Source: Psettodes erumei (lineage: Eukaryota > Chordata > Actinopteri > Pleuronectiformes > Psettodidae). From it: a DNA stretch of 64,000 bases. Shown in pieces: positions 49,801-61,614 of the stretch. Made by a program: the position numbers and the translations under genes. The stretch spans positions 496,001 through 560,000 of the forward strand of contig JAFBJZ010000347.1 in assembly GCA_016785225.1 (NCBI GenBank), given 5' to 3'. Within the stretch, counting starts at the first letter, position 1, and the number at the start of each line of letters is the position of its first letter. Under the pieces are notes generated by a model that was given only the letters and a program-made list of their open reading frames with translations, was not told the origin of the DNA and searched no databases.

Positions 49801-52800
49801 TTGCTATGGGTACCGCGCAACATCAGCCTATGAGGAAGGAGAAATTTTTCGCCACAGGCAAAGATTACGTCAGCTTCAGATATCAGCTACTTCTCTCTGA
49901 AAACCTCGTCTTTCTCTTTCTGTTTGTGTCTCAGTCGCATCTATTCCCCCCTACATCCGCCCTCTCTCGGGCACCAAAATCCATTTTCTCGGTCTCTCCT
50001 AATTGCCATCTTTTTTTCATCGATCTCGCTCTCTAACTTTTCTGCTCCTGTCGGGATCCTCTTCTTTTAACAAACTACATGTCACATCTTCCTTTGTCCA
50101 GGGACATTGAGAAAAGTGCTCATGAAAGATTGTAAGATGTACGGTCGCTTCATTCAAAATCCTAGTCCTTTAACGCGTGTCCCTGACATTGGTTTTACCA
50201 TGTTGAATATCCTCAAACCCATTTTCTGAAATTGGTGTCGATACAAATCCATTAAAGGTGGCTGTGAGACAGAGAATCCTGCGGAATGATGTTTCTCCCC
50301 TCAGTCCCCCTCAGTCACAGTGAAGAGTCACAGCAATGTGTGCAGCCGGACAGCTGGCCGACAGTGAGCTGAAGTGGGAACTGTATAGGATGCAGCTTGG
50401 GATCAGCTTTGCCCTCGAAAACAAAGACATTCATCCAGTTTCCCCCTAGATTAGTATAGTCCCCTTTGACAAGTTCACACACACACACACACAGTCAGGA
50501 GGGGTTAAAGGTCACCGGGCTTCTGGGGAGAAACTGATCTCTCTATCGTCCTCTCTGTGAGGGTTAGTCTTTTTTTATCATTCCTCTCTGTAAATCTGTT
50601 CACGCAAATCCCCTTTTTGCAGCACAGTATCCGTGACAGATGGCCCTGCATGATTTCACACGTCAGACACGAGGATCAAACAGGCACACACACAATAACA
50701 AACACACACACAGTGAGGCATGACCAGGGAACATTTTGAGCATGCTGGGTTGTCAGAATGTGGCTCCGCGCTTGTCAGCGTTTAAATGTTTAGGATTTTA
50801 TAGCATTTTAACGAGTCAGTGAGAAATCACAGCATCTATTTACTGGCTGTTGTGAAACTTTCAGTCACATGACATTATCTTCATCAGCAAATGGAGTGTG
50901 CCCAGTTATCATTTTTTTGTGAGACTTCTTTATTGTGTTGTGGTTTAAAATTCATTCTTAGAATGATTAATATCAATACAGTGAATCAATATCCATTGAG
51001 TAGCTTTTCTATAGACCAGCTCCTCCCCAATATTTCATGATGAATGTCAGGACCGCTTCTTTTGTGCAAGTGAATATTGTGAACAGTGAATTCCCATTGA
51101 AAGCCAACTCTGGGTTTGTAAATAATCCTCTTCCATCCAGGTTTCTGTGATCCTGACCCTGATGGTGCCGTTCAATGAGATTGACGCTGACGCCCCGCTC
51201 ATGGAGATGTTCGCCATGCACGGCTGTATGTTTGCCAAGTATATCGTTGCGGTTGGCTCCATAGCCGGCCTCACCGTCTCCTTGCTGGGGTCCCTCTTCC
51301 CCATGCCCAGGGTCATCTACGCCATGGCAGGGGATGGCCTGCTGTTTAAGTCAGTGCGCGCGCTTCCTGAGCGTTTTCATTTCAATCTTAATGAGGTACG
51401 ACTGCGTCTAAATCTACTTTGTGTGTGTGTGTTTAGGTTCCTGGCACACGTGTCTTCCTACACAGAGACCCCTGCTGTTGCCTGCGTGGTGTCAGGCTTT
51501 CTGGCTGCCCTGCTGTCCCTCCTGGTCAGCCTCAGAGACCTCATAGAGATGATGTCCATAGGAACCCTGCTGGCCTACACCCTGGTGAGTGGTGGATAAT
51601 GAGGATAGCACGTATGTGTAGACCATATGGGTACTTGCAGGGTGCTGCTGGCTCACTATATTTAGCTCGCTATATTTACAGAGGTTTATTTTCAGTATAA
51701 AGTATTAACATACAGGGCAGCCCGTGTACATACAGTAGGGTCCTGCATGCAAAGCTTATGATTACAGTATTACTTACAGTATTCTATTAATTGTTGATTT
51801 GTTATTTTTATTATTAATAGGTTAAAAAGGATCTGGTCTTTGACAGAGCGCACATAGCACGAGGGTTTTTGCTGGAAAAACTAATCCCTCCGACACATGA
51901 ACTACACAGAATGCCATGTAAAGAAACATACAGTAGGTCTTAGCAAGTTCAACAATACCGAAGGGTTTAAAATATACAGCTCTGTTTCCAAAAGAAAAGT
52001 TCAACGATACCAGAAAGCTTAAAGCTGTCCAGCCAAATAGCATAGCTCTGTCTCATTATAAAGTGCTCCCCTGTTGTGTGCAGGTGAGTCTCTGTGTCCT
52101 CCTGTTACGTTACCAACCCGAGGGTGAAATCCACGGCTTTGTGAACTTCCTCTCTGAGGAGCAAAACAGCAAGAAGAAGGAAGGCGTCCTGGCCGAGTGC
52201 GAGAAAGACGCCTGCTCGCCCACCAGCGAGGCAGATGAATACGGGGGCCCGCCCACCAACACCTGCGGTGCCAAAAACCTGCCGTCGCTGGGCGACAACG
52301 AGATGCTGATAGGCAAGCCGGATAAAAACGCTTACACTGCCAGCCACCCAAACTACGGCACGGTGGACATGACCACTGGCATCGAGGCGGAGGAGTCGGA
52401 GGGCGGGATGTCGCGGCGGCTGAAAAAGCTGATCGGACCGCGCTACTACACCTTGAGGATCCGACTGGGCCTCCCGGGAAAGATGGACAGGCCGACCCCA
52501 GCCACAGGGAAGACTGTCACTATTTGTGTGCTGCTGCTCTTCATCTTCATCTTCATTTTTTGCTCCTTCATCATTTTTGGTGAGAACACATCAACAGAAT
52601 TCACACAGGAGTCTACAGCACAGTGTACCTATGAATTAAACCTCTCTTTCTCCCCGCTTTTTTCTTGATTTCCTCTTCTTGCAGGAGCAAGCTATATCGG
52701 GGAGGGTCGCTGGTGGGCTTTGCTGCTTTTGATCTTCTTCATGATCGTCATTGCCCTGCTCATCATCATCATCCTCCAGCAACCTGAGAACCCCAAGCGG

Positions 52801-53893
52801 CTGCCCTATATGGCACCATGTGTGCCCTTTGTACCTGCTTCGGCCATGCTGGTCAACATTTACCTCATGCTCAAACTGTCTGCCATCACCTGGATACGAT
52901 TTTCAATCTGGTGTTTCGTTGGTAAGTGACTTCTTCTACCGAGCGATAGTTTGTCTTACATTTATGGTTTGTGTCTTTGATTTCAAGGCGGCATTCATAT
53001 TGTTTCTATCATCCAGGACTGATGGGGACTGAGTGTATTTGGAGCTTATACAATGACTCACCTCAGTTGATCCCGAACAATGGAGTGATATATTTCATTA
53101 CTCTTGGAAATGACTCACATCATATTGGCGCAGCGAGCCAGTGAAGCCTAGTGTGTGTCTCACTTACTCGCTTTGTTTGTTTTTTTATGGAGGAACAAGG
53201 AAGTCTCATTTCGCTTTTATTTCCTGACTCTGTTATATCTTATCTGTGCATCTGTATTTGTCTGTGTGTGTGTGTGTAAATGTACTGCACATGTAGTGCA
53301 CCTAACCATGCAAGTCCTGTCACATCTTTGCTGTTTGTTACTGTTTATGTAACATCAAAAGTAATGCGAACTGGTGTCCAGCAGAGCTAGTGCACTGGTG
53401 CACAGCAGCTGTGCTGACTCAGAGTGGGATGAATTTCTCTTGAATTTCTCTTCTGCTTTTCAAATTGCATTTGAGCTATCAAAATCCTGCTATGAGCTCA
53501 AATACACTGTATCTGTTTTTGTGGTTATGTATGTGAGTGTATCTATACATGGATCAATTAATCAGTCCACCTGCAACAAACCTGTGTCTTTCAGGCGTGC
53601 TCATCTACTTCGGCTACGGCATGTGGAACAGCACGCTGGAGATCACGGCCAGAGAGAACGAGGTGCACGCCTCCACCTACCAGCGCTACGACCAAGGTGT
53701 GGATGAGGGCTTCTGCGGCTTCGAAGACGATTTCTACCCACCCACCACCGACCCCTGGGGCGCTCCCGAGGGGGGATCGGGGCTCACTCCGCCCCCTCAG
53801 GCGAAACCCGAAAGCGAAGGCGTCCCGTCAAAAGGCGGTGGCAGGACCGCGGCCGTTCGCGGCCTCGCTGAGGAGGATCCGATGGATTTCTGA
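46804..53893 (+). CDS. slc7a14: Solute carrier family 7 member 14 (lysosomal cationic amino-acid transporter family)
   Basis: Nine coding exons: 46804-47110, 47348-47584, 48734-48951, 49103-49249, 51141-51349, 51437-51584, 52084-52579, 52685-52921, 53595-53893. All join in phase with GT-AG borders to 765 aa (human about 771). The protein is an APC-superfamily carrier of the CAT branch, with about 14 membrane spans; in mammals it sits in lysosomes of neurons and retina, and human mutations cause retinitis pigmentosa. Visible marks: N-terminal LDPRR and RTKPVESML, the TM1 unwound-helix motif GVGSCVGTGMY (63-73), EEAKSPNTSIPYAI near 290, MPRVIYAMAGDGLLF before the 87-nt fifth intron, a long hydrophilic loop (about 433-535) with GAKNLPSLGDNEMLIG and PNYGTVDMTTGIE, and the C-terminal domain QQPENPKRLPYMAPC. 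The STYQRYD tail motif is kept, but the last about 60 residues are Pro/Gly-rich and unlike human. Start chosen because MSG then LDPRR matches the family start. Confidence 0.96.
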
Positions 53894-53987
53894 AGGGACT
53901 GACTCTGTGTTGCCCTGAATGTACTGCCTTGTCTGCTGCCGAGGGGGGTGGGGGGGTGAAAGTGCATGGATGGTTGTTTGTGTGCCT

Positions 53988-53990
<3 letters not shown>

Positions 53991-54038
<48 letters not shown>

Positions 54039-54058
54039 CATGCCTGCATGTGTGTGTG
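53991..54058. repeat. (TG)n microsatellite, interrupted
   Basis: TG run with TATA and CATGCCTGCA interruptions, about 100 bases past the slc7a14 stop codon and so probably in its 3' UTR. An AC run at 54138-54165 could pair with it in the transcript. Confidence 0.95.
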
Positions 54059-54131
54059 TATTTGTTTGTGTGTCCAACCCTTGGGCTAGATTGTTTCTTG
54101 GCAGTGGAATGACTTCTCCTTCAAACACCCC

Positions 54132-54137
<6 letters not shown>

Positions 54138-54165
<28 letters not shown>
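54138..54165. repeat. (AC)14 microsatellite
   Basis: AC run, inverted relative to 53991-54058, 80 bases away. Confidence 0.95.
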
Positions 54166-54169
<4 letters not shown>

Positions 54170-54776
54170 GACATCAAGGTCACAAGGGTCTTATCACAGA
54201 CACTTGTTATTCACTTTCTGGAGTCCACATCCCACACGAAAAAAAAAAGGCCAAGCAGAAAACTGCGGACACAGCAAGTACACTGCGGTTCATCGCCCTG
54301 TGAATCAGACAGCACTGAGTGAACTGTTGATACCTAAGAATTCAGGGGATACAGGAGAGAAGAAAGTGATGAGCGAGGGACCGATGAATCAGCACCTCTC
54401 TTCCTGTTTTAACACAGACCGGCAGGAAAGTTAGATGACAAGCCCAAGCTATTTCCCATGTCCAGGTCGGACTTTCTCTTCTGGGTTCATTTTTTGAAGG
54501 GACAGGCAAATGTTGGCAGACGACCTCAAATACATACACAAACTTTCTTAAAACTGAAAAAACCCCTCCAAAACAAACACTTTCTGTGTATCTTCAAATA
54601 TTTCCCCTGACCCCTAACATCTAGCTCAAGGGACACAGGAGTGGACTGGATAAAAGGGTGTTGATGTTTTCTGTCACAAATAGTACTTGGACTTTGCTTG
54701 CAATAGTGCCTTCATCTACTGTGGGTGTATGTGAGTTTCTGGTTATGTCTGTTTTCTACTTTAATTTTGCCTGTGT

Positions 54777-54778
<2 letters not shown>

Positions 54779-54810
<32 letters not shown>
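54779..54810. repeat. (GT)16 microsatellite
   Basis: Pure GT run. Confidence 0.96.
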
Positions 54811-54813
<3 letters not shown>

Positions 54814-55448
54814 CAAACTCCACCTTCTTGTGTGTGTGTGTATGTTCTTCAGATTGTTCTGCTGTGTATGTGTGGGTATTTCTTTCGTTTTGTTCTCTCC
54901 ACCCTCCGCCCACAGCATGAAGCTCAAAAATCAATCCACCCGCCAGCGAAGCAGCTCGTGGTGCGATATAACACGTGCTCGTCAGCTCATCAGCTTACTT
55001 TAAAGAGAGGAGAGAATAGAGGCTGCAACAGAGAGAGAGAGCAGGCTGAATCCCAACTGACAATGTGCATGTTGTTTTCCTTTTTGTTAGGAACGTCAAC
55101 GTATTGGGGTTCTTCTTTTCTGTTCAGTCGTTTCTGTGAGCTCGTCTCTCAGTTGACGCCGTTCTCGCTGTTTTTTTTTATTTAACTGGGAAGGAATTAA
55201 TTTTCAGTTGTTTTTATTATCTTGACAACCCGTGCCCTTTCTCCTCCAGAAGAAAACAAAATCAGCTCAGACAAGTGGGAGGCTTGATTTTGTCTTTTTG
55301 GCTGAAGGGAAGGGAGTCTGCCTCTTTAGGGAGAAACTTTTGAATGTATTGTTTTTTTTAAAAAAGAAACAGATATATTATTTTGATATATTGGGTACTA
55401 AAGAGGAAGGTCCAAAGTAAATAATACTACTGCTGTGGAGAGTTTTGC

Positions 55449-55473
55449 TTTTTTTTTTTTTTTTTTTTTTTTT
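55449..55473. repeat. Poly(T) run, about 25 bases
   Basis: Homopolymer T tract; on the - strand it would be an A-tail, but no retroposed gene body was recognised beside it. Confidence 0.93.
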
Positions 55474-58400
55474 GAAAGCCCCTTACTATTTAGGAATGTG
55501 TTATGAATAAGTTGGAATTTTTCTTTCATAACAAGCGAACTGAAATCTAATTCCTCCTCTTCCATCGCTCTCTCTTTCTTCTCCCCTCCTGCTCCGACAT
55601 TTTTTATCCTCCACTTAAACCACTCCTTTGCTCTTCCAGCCCAACTCTTCCTTCATCTATTTGCCTCCTCACCCTCCTCTTGATATCCATCGGGCAGCAT
55701 GTCTGCAGGGAATTGCCACTGTGAGTCACAAGTGATACAGCCCAGATTGGTTTTCAGTCAGGATTTGAAGCGGCAATCTGTTTGTGGCCTGTCGATCCAT
55801 TAGACTCCTGTTTCACCTCAGGGTGTCTGCTGTCGCTCCTCTGATTTGTAACCAGAGCATTTACTCCTCTCCCTCTGGTTCTGCTCTTACCCGGGCCCAG
55901 ACTTGTCTGAGTGGGACTCCCTGTGGCCCCTACCTCTTCAGTTTTTATGCATGTAGCTGGTGTTGAAGTCCCACATCACATGTAACCTACACTGTGGCTG
56001 CACCCCGAGGTGTTGTGAAAGTCGAGCGACTCAGATCCCGGTCATGTACAGCTCGATGTGTAGGACATGTAAGCTAATGCTGCCAAGGTTAGGGGTTCGA
56101 TTCCATGTTAAGAATGTATGCACACATGGCACTGTAAGGGACTTTGGCACACACCAAAAAGCATATTGTTATGTTATGAAGTTGAGGGTGGGGGCACGTC
56201 TACAATAGCTGCTGGTGTCTACCCTCATTGTCCCCCTTGTACCTTTTCCTTGTGCCCCCTGTTGCTGCATCTGTCCCTTCCAGGGAAGCCTTACTTGTCT
56301 AATGCACTAAAGGATGCCACGCTAACCCCCCCCCCCCACCCACCCACGCACCCTACCTCTGCTCCTCTCACATTCATCCACACTCCTGTGAACTGTTTGT
56401 GGTACTCATCACCAAAAAACAGCCCAGCATCCTGAGGATTTACGCTCGTATTGGATGATTCTGCAGCTTGTCAGTGCAGGGCAGTTCCTGTTGTGGGTGC
56501 TGTGTTGCAGTGACTTCAATTAATGATGTCTTTTCCTGACAATGACCTTGAGGTCAACAATTAAAGTTACTGGAACCATGATTAGCATGACTGACTTAAT
56601 GACCTTCAGAAGTTTTTTTTTAGCTGCTAAAACTTAACTGTAGTTTTTTGCCATGATCCCACAATCTTTTCCTAAACTTAGCCATGCTGTTGTTTTAATG
56701 CGTTGATGCTTTAGAAATGGATATTTAACAACTTGTGGGAATGAAACATTTAAAATGTGGCCATTGACCATAATCTGAGGTTTTGCAGAATCATCTAATA
56801 TCGATATTACATCTAGCAACAGATTTAGGAAGAAAAACAGAACATCCTGAAACTTTTGCACACTATATGTCCCATCATATAATCCCCACACGGATCATCC
56901 CCCAACTCAGCCAAAAGATTTCAGCCGCTTTGCGTTCATAGCCAAACCAAGACAGCAAATTCAGGCGGTGCTATGCCTCTGACACTGAACTGTACAGCCA
57001 ACTTTAGATAGTATCTGCTCTGTGTGCGGGCAAAAGAGTGTGTGAGCGCATGTATGCGTGTACGTTTGTAAGTGTGTTTGTGGTCTCCGCCTGCGCCTCA
57101 ATGTGACTGTCTGGTGAATGTGTAGCATGCCGTCATGCACGAGGCCCAAGCTGTAAATGTTGTACTTGCATGTGTGTGGCGACTGATCGCAACGAGACAT
57201 AATAGAACACTGAACCCAGCCAAACGCAGGCTTAGCTCTGATACCTGGGAGTGTGGGCCTCTGAGCTCCGAGGAGATTCAACCAGTGGATTACACTCGAA
57301 TTAACCGGAAAAACCCTCAGCCCATTTTATATGGATTCTTACCAGTGAGTTGAACTTAAAGAAAAATAATGCATTCATTGCACGCTGCAGATTCAAGCCC
57401 AGACCATTCTTACACTTTACAGCTTAATATAAAGTTTGATTAGAAGTGAATTCTCTGAGCCAATAAGAAGATTATTTTCTCTCCTATATTACTAAGCTCA
57501 TTAAGCAATCTCACCCAGGTATGGGAGGCAGGAATGCGTTCGGAAAGGGTTTACAACATGTAGCAAACACGGGGGTGTGGGGATGACTTCTCCCCCATCT
57601 TCCCTCAAACACTTACAGTATACCTACTTCCTGTATATCCCTTTCTATCAACCACAACCTCTGCAAGCCAAAGTCCACAATGTTTTTTTGTTTACTTTTC
57701 ACATACAGGAGACACTGTAGTCTATTCAAAGAGAACACTGAAGATACAACAGCGCTGGTGATTTTGCTTGTTAATAAGATACTAATTTCGGTTTATCACA
57801 AGAGGACTGATTTTGGGTTTTCTCACGGTGACTTTAGTCAGCATTGCGATGGTCATTTTTACGAAACCTAGTATCTCGTTGAAAGTATTAGCCTCGACTC
57901 CACTGACTGCATCAGATGTGTTCACCCCGCACCGATACGACACAGAGAAGAAAAAAAGAAGTACAACATTAAAGGAGGAGTGAACTGAAAGAAAAATATT
58001 TTTCTACAGCTGTTTCCGTTCGGCAGATCCTCCTGGGGCAGGTGCGCACAAAACGAGCAGGGGTGGAGGTAATCAGCCTCCCCCTTCTGTGTTTTTGTTT
58101 AATCACAAGGAGGCCTGGGAGAAACTGCTCAAAAATATATTTTTAACAACTGTAGTCTCTCTAGAAAGACAAAGCTCATTTATAAACCCTAATCCTTTCC
58201 TTTGAAGGATTTTGAAGTGGTTGCTCTAGACGTCAGTAGAACAGTAGAAGGTTTAGGATTAAGAGGAGGCTACCACAGAAAACACGCAGAAACTATTTTA
58301 ATATGATTCTATAAAGCGGACACTAAGAGCATAATCAAAAATTGCCACTATTTCCGTTAAAGTCAGCTACTACTTGTTTATTTTGTCTCGGAGAAGGTGT

Positions 58401-59842
58401 GCCATGTTCTTCCCCTGCTCCGTGTTCGCTGTGGCCAAGTGTCCAGTCAGTGTGTGTCGGACTTGTTGAGATTGGCTTCTCTCGCAACAACTAGATATTC
58501 CTTTTCTGTTGTGTATATTTTGGCACAAAGCTGTATGATGTAGTTGTTTTTTTTTTTAATGTTGATTTGTTTTTTAATGGTTTCTTCCATGTATGTGGTT
58601 ATTTTTGCTCCTGGGTGCACTGTTTTTTGCTGAGTTGTTGATATTGCTTCCATGCAACAATGAAAGTTATTTATTGCAAATACCAAAAAGACGAAGCTTG
58701 CTTGTTTATTCACACACCAGATGACTATGCACATGAACACATAGGGAATTACATAATGGCATTATGCACAGTTGTTAGTGTTGGAAAGGCCTGCTTTTGA
58801 ACTTTGGGTGACCCGGATGATTTTCCATGTTGTAGCAGGAATGGAAGAGCATTAATTTAAGCCAAGTACTTCCACATCTTTACTAGTGCTTCTTTGGGAA
58901 GTCACTGCAAAGTCTCAATCTCCGAGTTTTACAGGTGTGGGTGGTTGCAGCGAGCCGGGCTAGCTGTTTCCCCATATGTCCAGTCTTTATACTGAGGTAA
59001 GCCAACCCTCTTTTACCATGCTTATTGCACATGGGAATGGTATTGATCTTCTTGTCGTGCTCTCAGCAAGGGAGGATGAATGCATGTCCCAAAATTCCAA
59101 AACTGTAGTTTTAACCAGGCAGGCATCCTCACATCACTCAGCTATTTTCAATTGGATGCTATAAATATATCTAAAAGATAAAAATATCAGTTGTTAGCAA
59201 GTTTTTCTGTCTCTCCCACTCAACAATGAAACTGTGAAAAATCTTCACACGCCTTTTATTTTCACTCCCTTTTTCATGGGAAGATTCGTCACTCGTGACA
59301 TTATTCTGTTGACATGAATTTGTTCTTTCCAGCTGCGCAGAAACGCACGTAGCAGGAGGGAAAAGGTTCATGAACGTTGGCCGAGTACTTCTGGATGGTA
59401 TTCCGGGCAGAAGGAGAAACAGACAATCCAGACTGATAGTTACACGAGAAAAGAATATCAAATACTTAATCAGAAAGTAATTTCCGGAAAGGATTAAATG
59501 TCGCAGAGTAATGAGGCTGGTATGAGAGAGGATCCAAGAGGGAGTTCAAAAGGAAAATAGATTAGTGGAAGATAGCAGTGATTTAGCATATCATGCTATA
59601 ACACCACCCACAACACCAGCCCCTTTCAGCAGTATAGGACAGCGTAGTTGCCCGCTTCTCTCCCACCGGGCTCCTGTGGGCTGAATGGCTCGATGCCTGG
59701 AACAGCATCACAATTCAGGGAATACACACAGACACACACAGACGCACATCTGCGCACCCAGGCTTGCCAGGAAATTCAGAAACACATACAGTAAAAAGTG
59801 AGATAATGGTTTTTAGAAATACGGTAATTGAGCGCATCTGAT

Positions 59843-59876
<34 letters not shown>
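59843..59876. repeat. (GT)17 microsatellite
   Basis: Pure GT run in the convergent intergenic space. Confidence 0.96.
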
Positions 59877-59877
<1 letters not shown>

Positions 59878-60040
59878 ATGCGTGCATTTGAAGATAAGCT
59901 GAGGACAATGAGATATCACATACTGTTTCCAAAGTATCATGTAATCTCCATGCTATGACTCAGTGACCTTGCTTTGGATAGTCAGCCACACACTGGACAC
60001 AATTATCTTCCTCTGTTGCGCACTATGTGTGTATGTGCGA

Positions 60041-60042
<2 letters not shown>

Positions 60043-60071
<29 letters not shown>
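60043..60071. repeat. (GT)14 microsatellite
   Basis: Pure GT run. Confidence 0.95.
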
Positions 60072-60364
60072 GCCAGCAGGGGAGGGCCTGTGCAGTGTTT
60101 GGCAGTCAAAGGGGCCGGCTTTTCTATGTTGACCTTATTCAAGGTTACAGATATGATACATCAGTAACAAAATGCATTTTCTCTTTGAGCTCAGCACAAG
60201 CATGTATGTTAATAATACATACAACTTTCAGTGGAATATGCCGGCAACCTATGTCAAAAAGCATAAGACATCATATTTTGTGCAGACACACACACGTCAT
60301 CCTCCATCTGTAGTGGTATGTGAGATGAGATCGTGTTATTGTGACACACTTGAGACAAAGGCCG

Positions 60365-61614
60365 TTTTGATTATTTCATCTTTATTGTAGAAAATCAAAC
60401 AATAGCACATCAGTGAAACAATAAATAACCAGACAGTAACTGCTTCTACGTGGATCTGTTGTTGGGAATATCAGATTCCATCTGTTCTCTGAGCACATTT
60501 GAGATACTGAACAGTCACGTCATCACATTCCTTCAAGAGAAGCAACTCCACACAATACTGATTTTTTTTTTGCATTTTTAAAAAAAAATTAACATCTCTA
60601 CACACCTTTTTTAAGAACTACTCTATGATAGGACGTCTAAGATGATGCGATTCCACAGTTAACTGCACAGTTACAGGATAAGATTTATCCAAATCTAAAA
60701 TACAAGCAAGTTAGTCAAAGGGAAATGTGTAAGGTAACACTACATTATGAAATATTGCTATGAGATGACAGAGTTATGGAAAAAAGATGAACATTTTTTA
60801 CTCTCTAATAAGTTATTCTTGCCATGTCAGTGCACATACTGAGACGCTAAAGTTGCTGGCTGCTGAAGCTCCCCTGTGAGATGTATGCTTCCATCAGTCT
60901 ACTGTCATCCTGCAGACGCTAGGAAAAAACAGTACTACCTACCTATCACTCAAGAGGCAAATGCACTAGAGAGTTGCACAATACTGTCATACAAAAATCA
61001 ATGTACGTGAGCATATTTTCAATTCCAAACATAGTACTGCCATGTCCATATCCAAAACAACAGGCCAGGACATTATAGATTGCAAAAAACATATTTATCA
61101 ACAAAGGGCCTCATAAGATTTCATGTTTCTGTGCGCAGTAAAAAATAAAAGTAAGATACTGTAGATCAGATTCAGTCCACAAAGTCTCAGGTGATTAGAA
61201 CCTCAGGCTGCTGTGCAGGCAGTTATTTAGGAGACATACAGTTATGTAACAGTATAGTGAGTCCGCACCACACCCAACATGAGGAGGCTGGAAGCTGAGC
61301 GCTGCGATACAAAAACAATCCACTGGGGGGGAAAAAAGGAGCTCCAACAAAAACAGTCTTTGTGTGTTTGGATGTGTGAACGTCTCTTTTATGTATGTTT
61401 TTGTGCTCATTCCCAAATTCTCCTTTCCTTCACATAGACCAACATGACTGAGTGTGTGAATGTGTCTCCCTCTCTTCCAGTGCAGGTTTGCATGTAATTG
61501 TTAATGTACTGAATGCTAATGTGTATGTTTATGTCGCTCCTGTTTGTGTGTGTCTCTATATACAACAGCCACAGCCCCCTATACATCCATGTGGCAAGCC
61601 GAATCGCTTCCAGC
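60365..61614 (-). other. cldn11: cldn11 3' UTR (probable, about 1.25 kb)
   Basis: On the - strand the stop codon at 61617-61615 is followed by non-coding sequence to an AATAAA at 60386-60381 (TTTATT on +). A T/GT-rich stretch lies just beyond, so cleavage near 60365 is likely. AT-rich with no competing gene. Confidence 0.55.

Larger units (their letters stand above)
53894..60364. other. slc7a14 3' UTR and convergent intergenic space
   Basis: No coding exon seen. The slc7a14 3' UTR must begin at 53894; no strong AATAAA was found close by (an ATTAAA lies at 56560-56565), so its length is unknown. The zone starts with long TG and AC repeats and contains a T25 run. It separates slc7a14 (+) from cldn11 (-), which converge as they do in human. 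Confidence 0.5.

Noticed and set aside
51396..51436. Alternative donor GAG|GTACGA in slc7a14 intron 5
   Set aside because: Would leave a 41-base intron, too short for vertebrate splicing, and would shift the frame.
53784..54164. Open frames on - strand over TG/AC repeats near 54 kb, and similar ones at other microsatellites
   Set aside because: Translations are His-Thr or Cys-Val alternations of dinucleotide repeats, not genes.
56060..56130. tRNA B-box-like GGTTCGATTCC at 56093-56103
   Set aside because: No cloverleaf can be built around it: no A box at the right distance and no pairing acceptor stem. At most a decayed tRNA-derived SINE piece.
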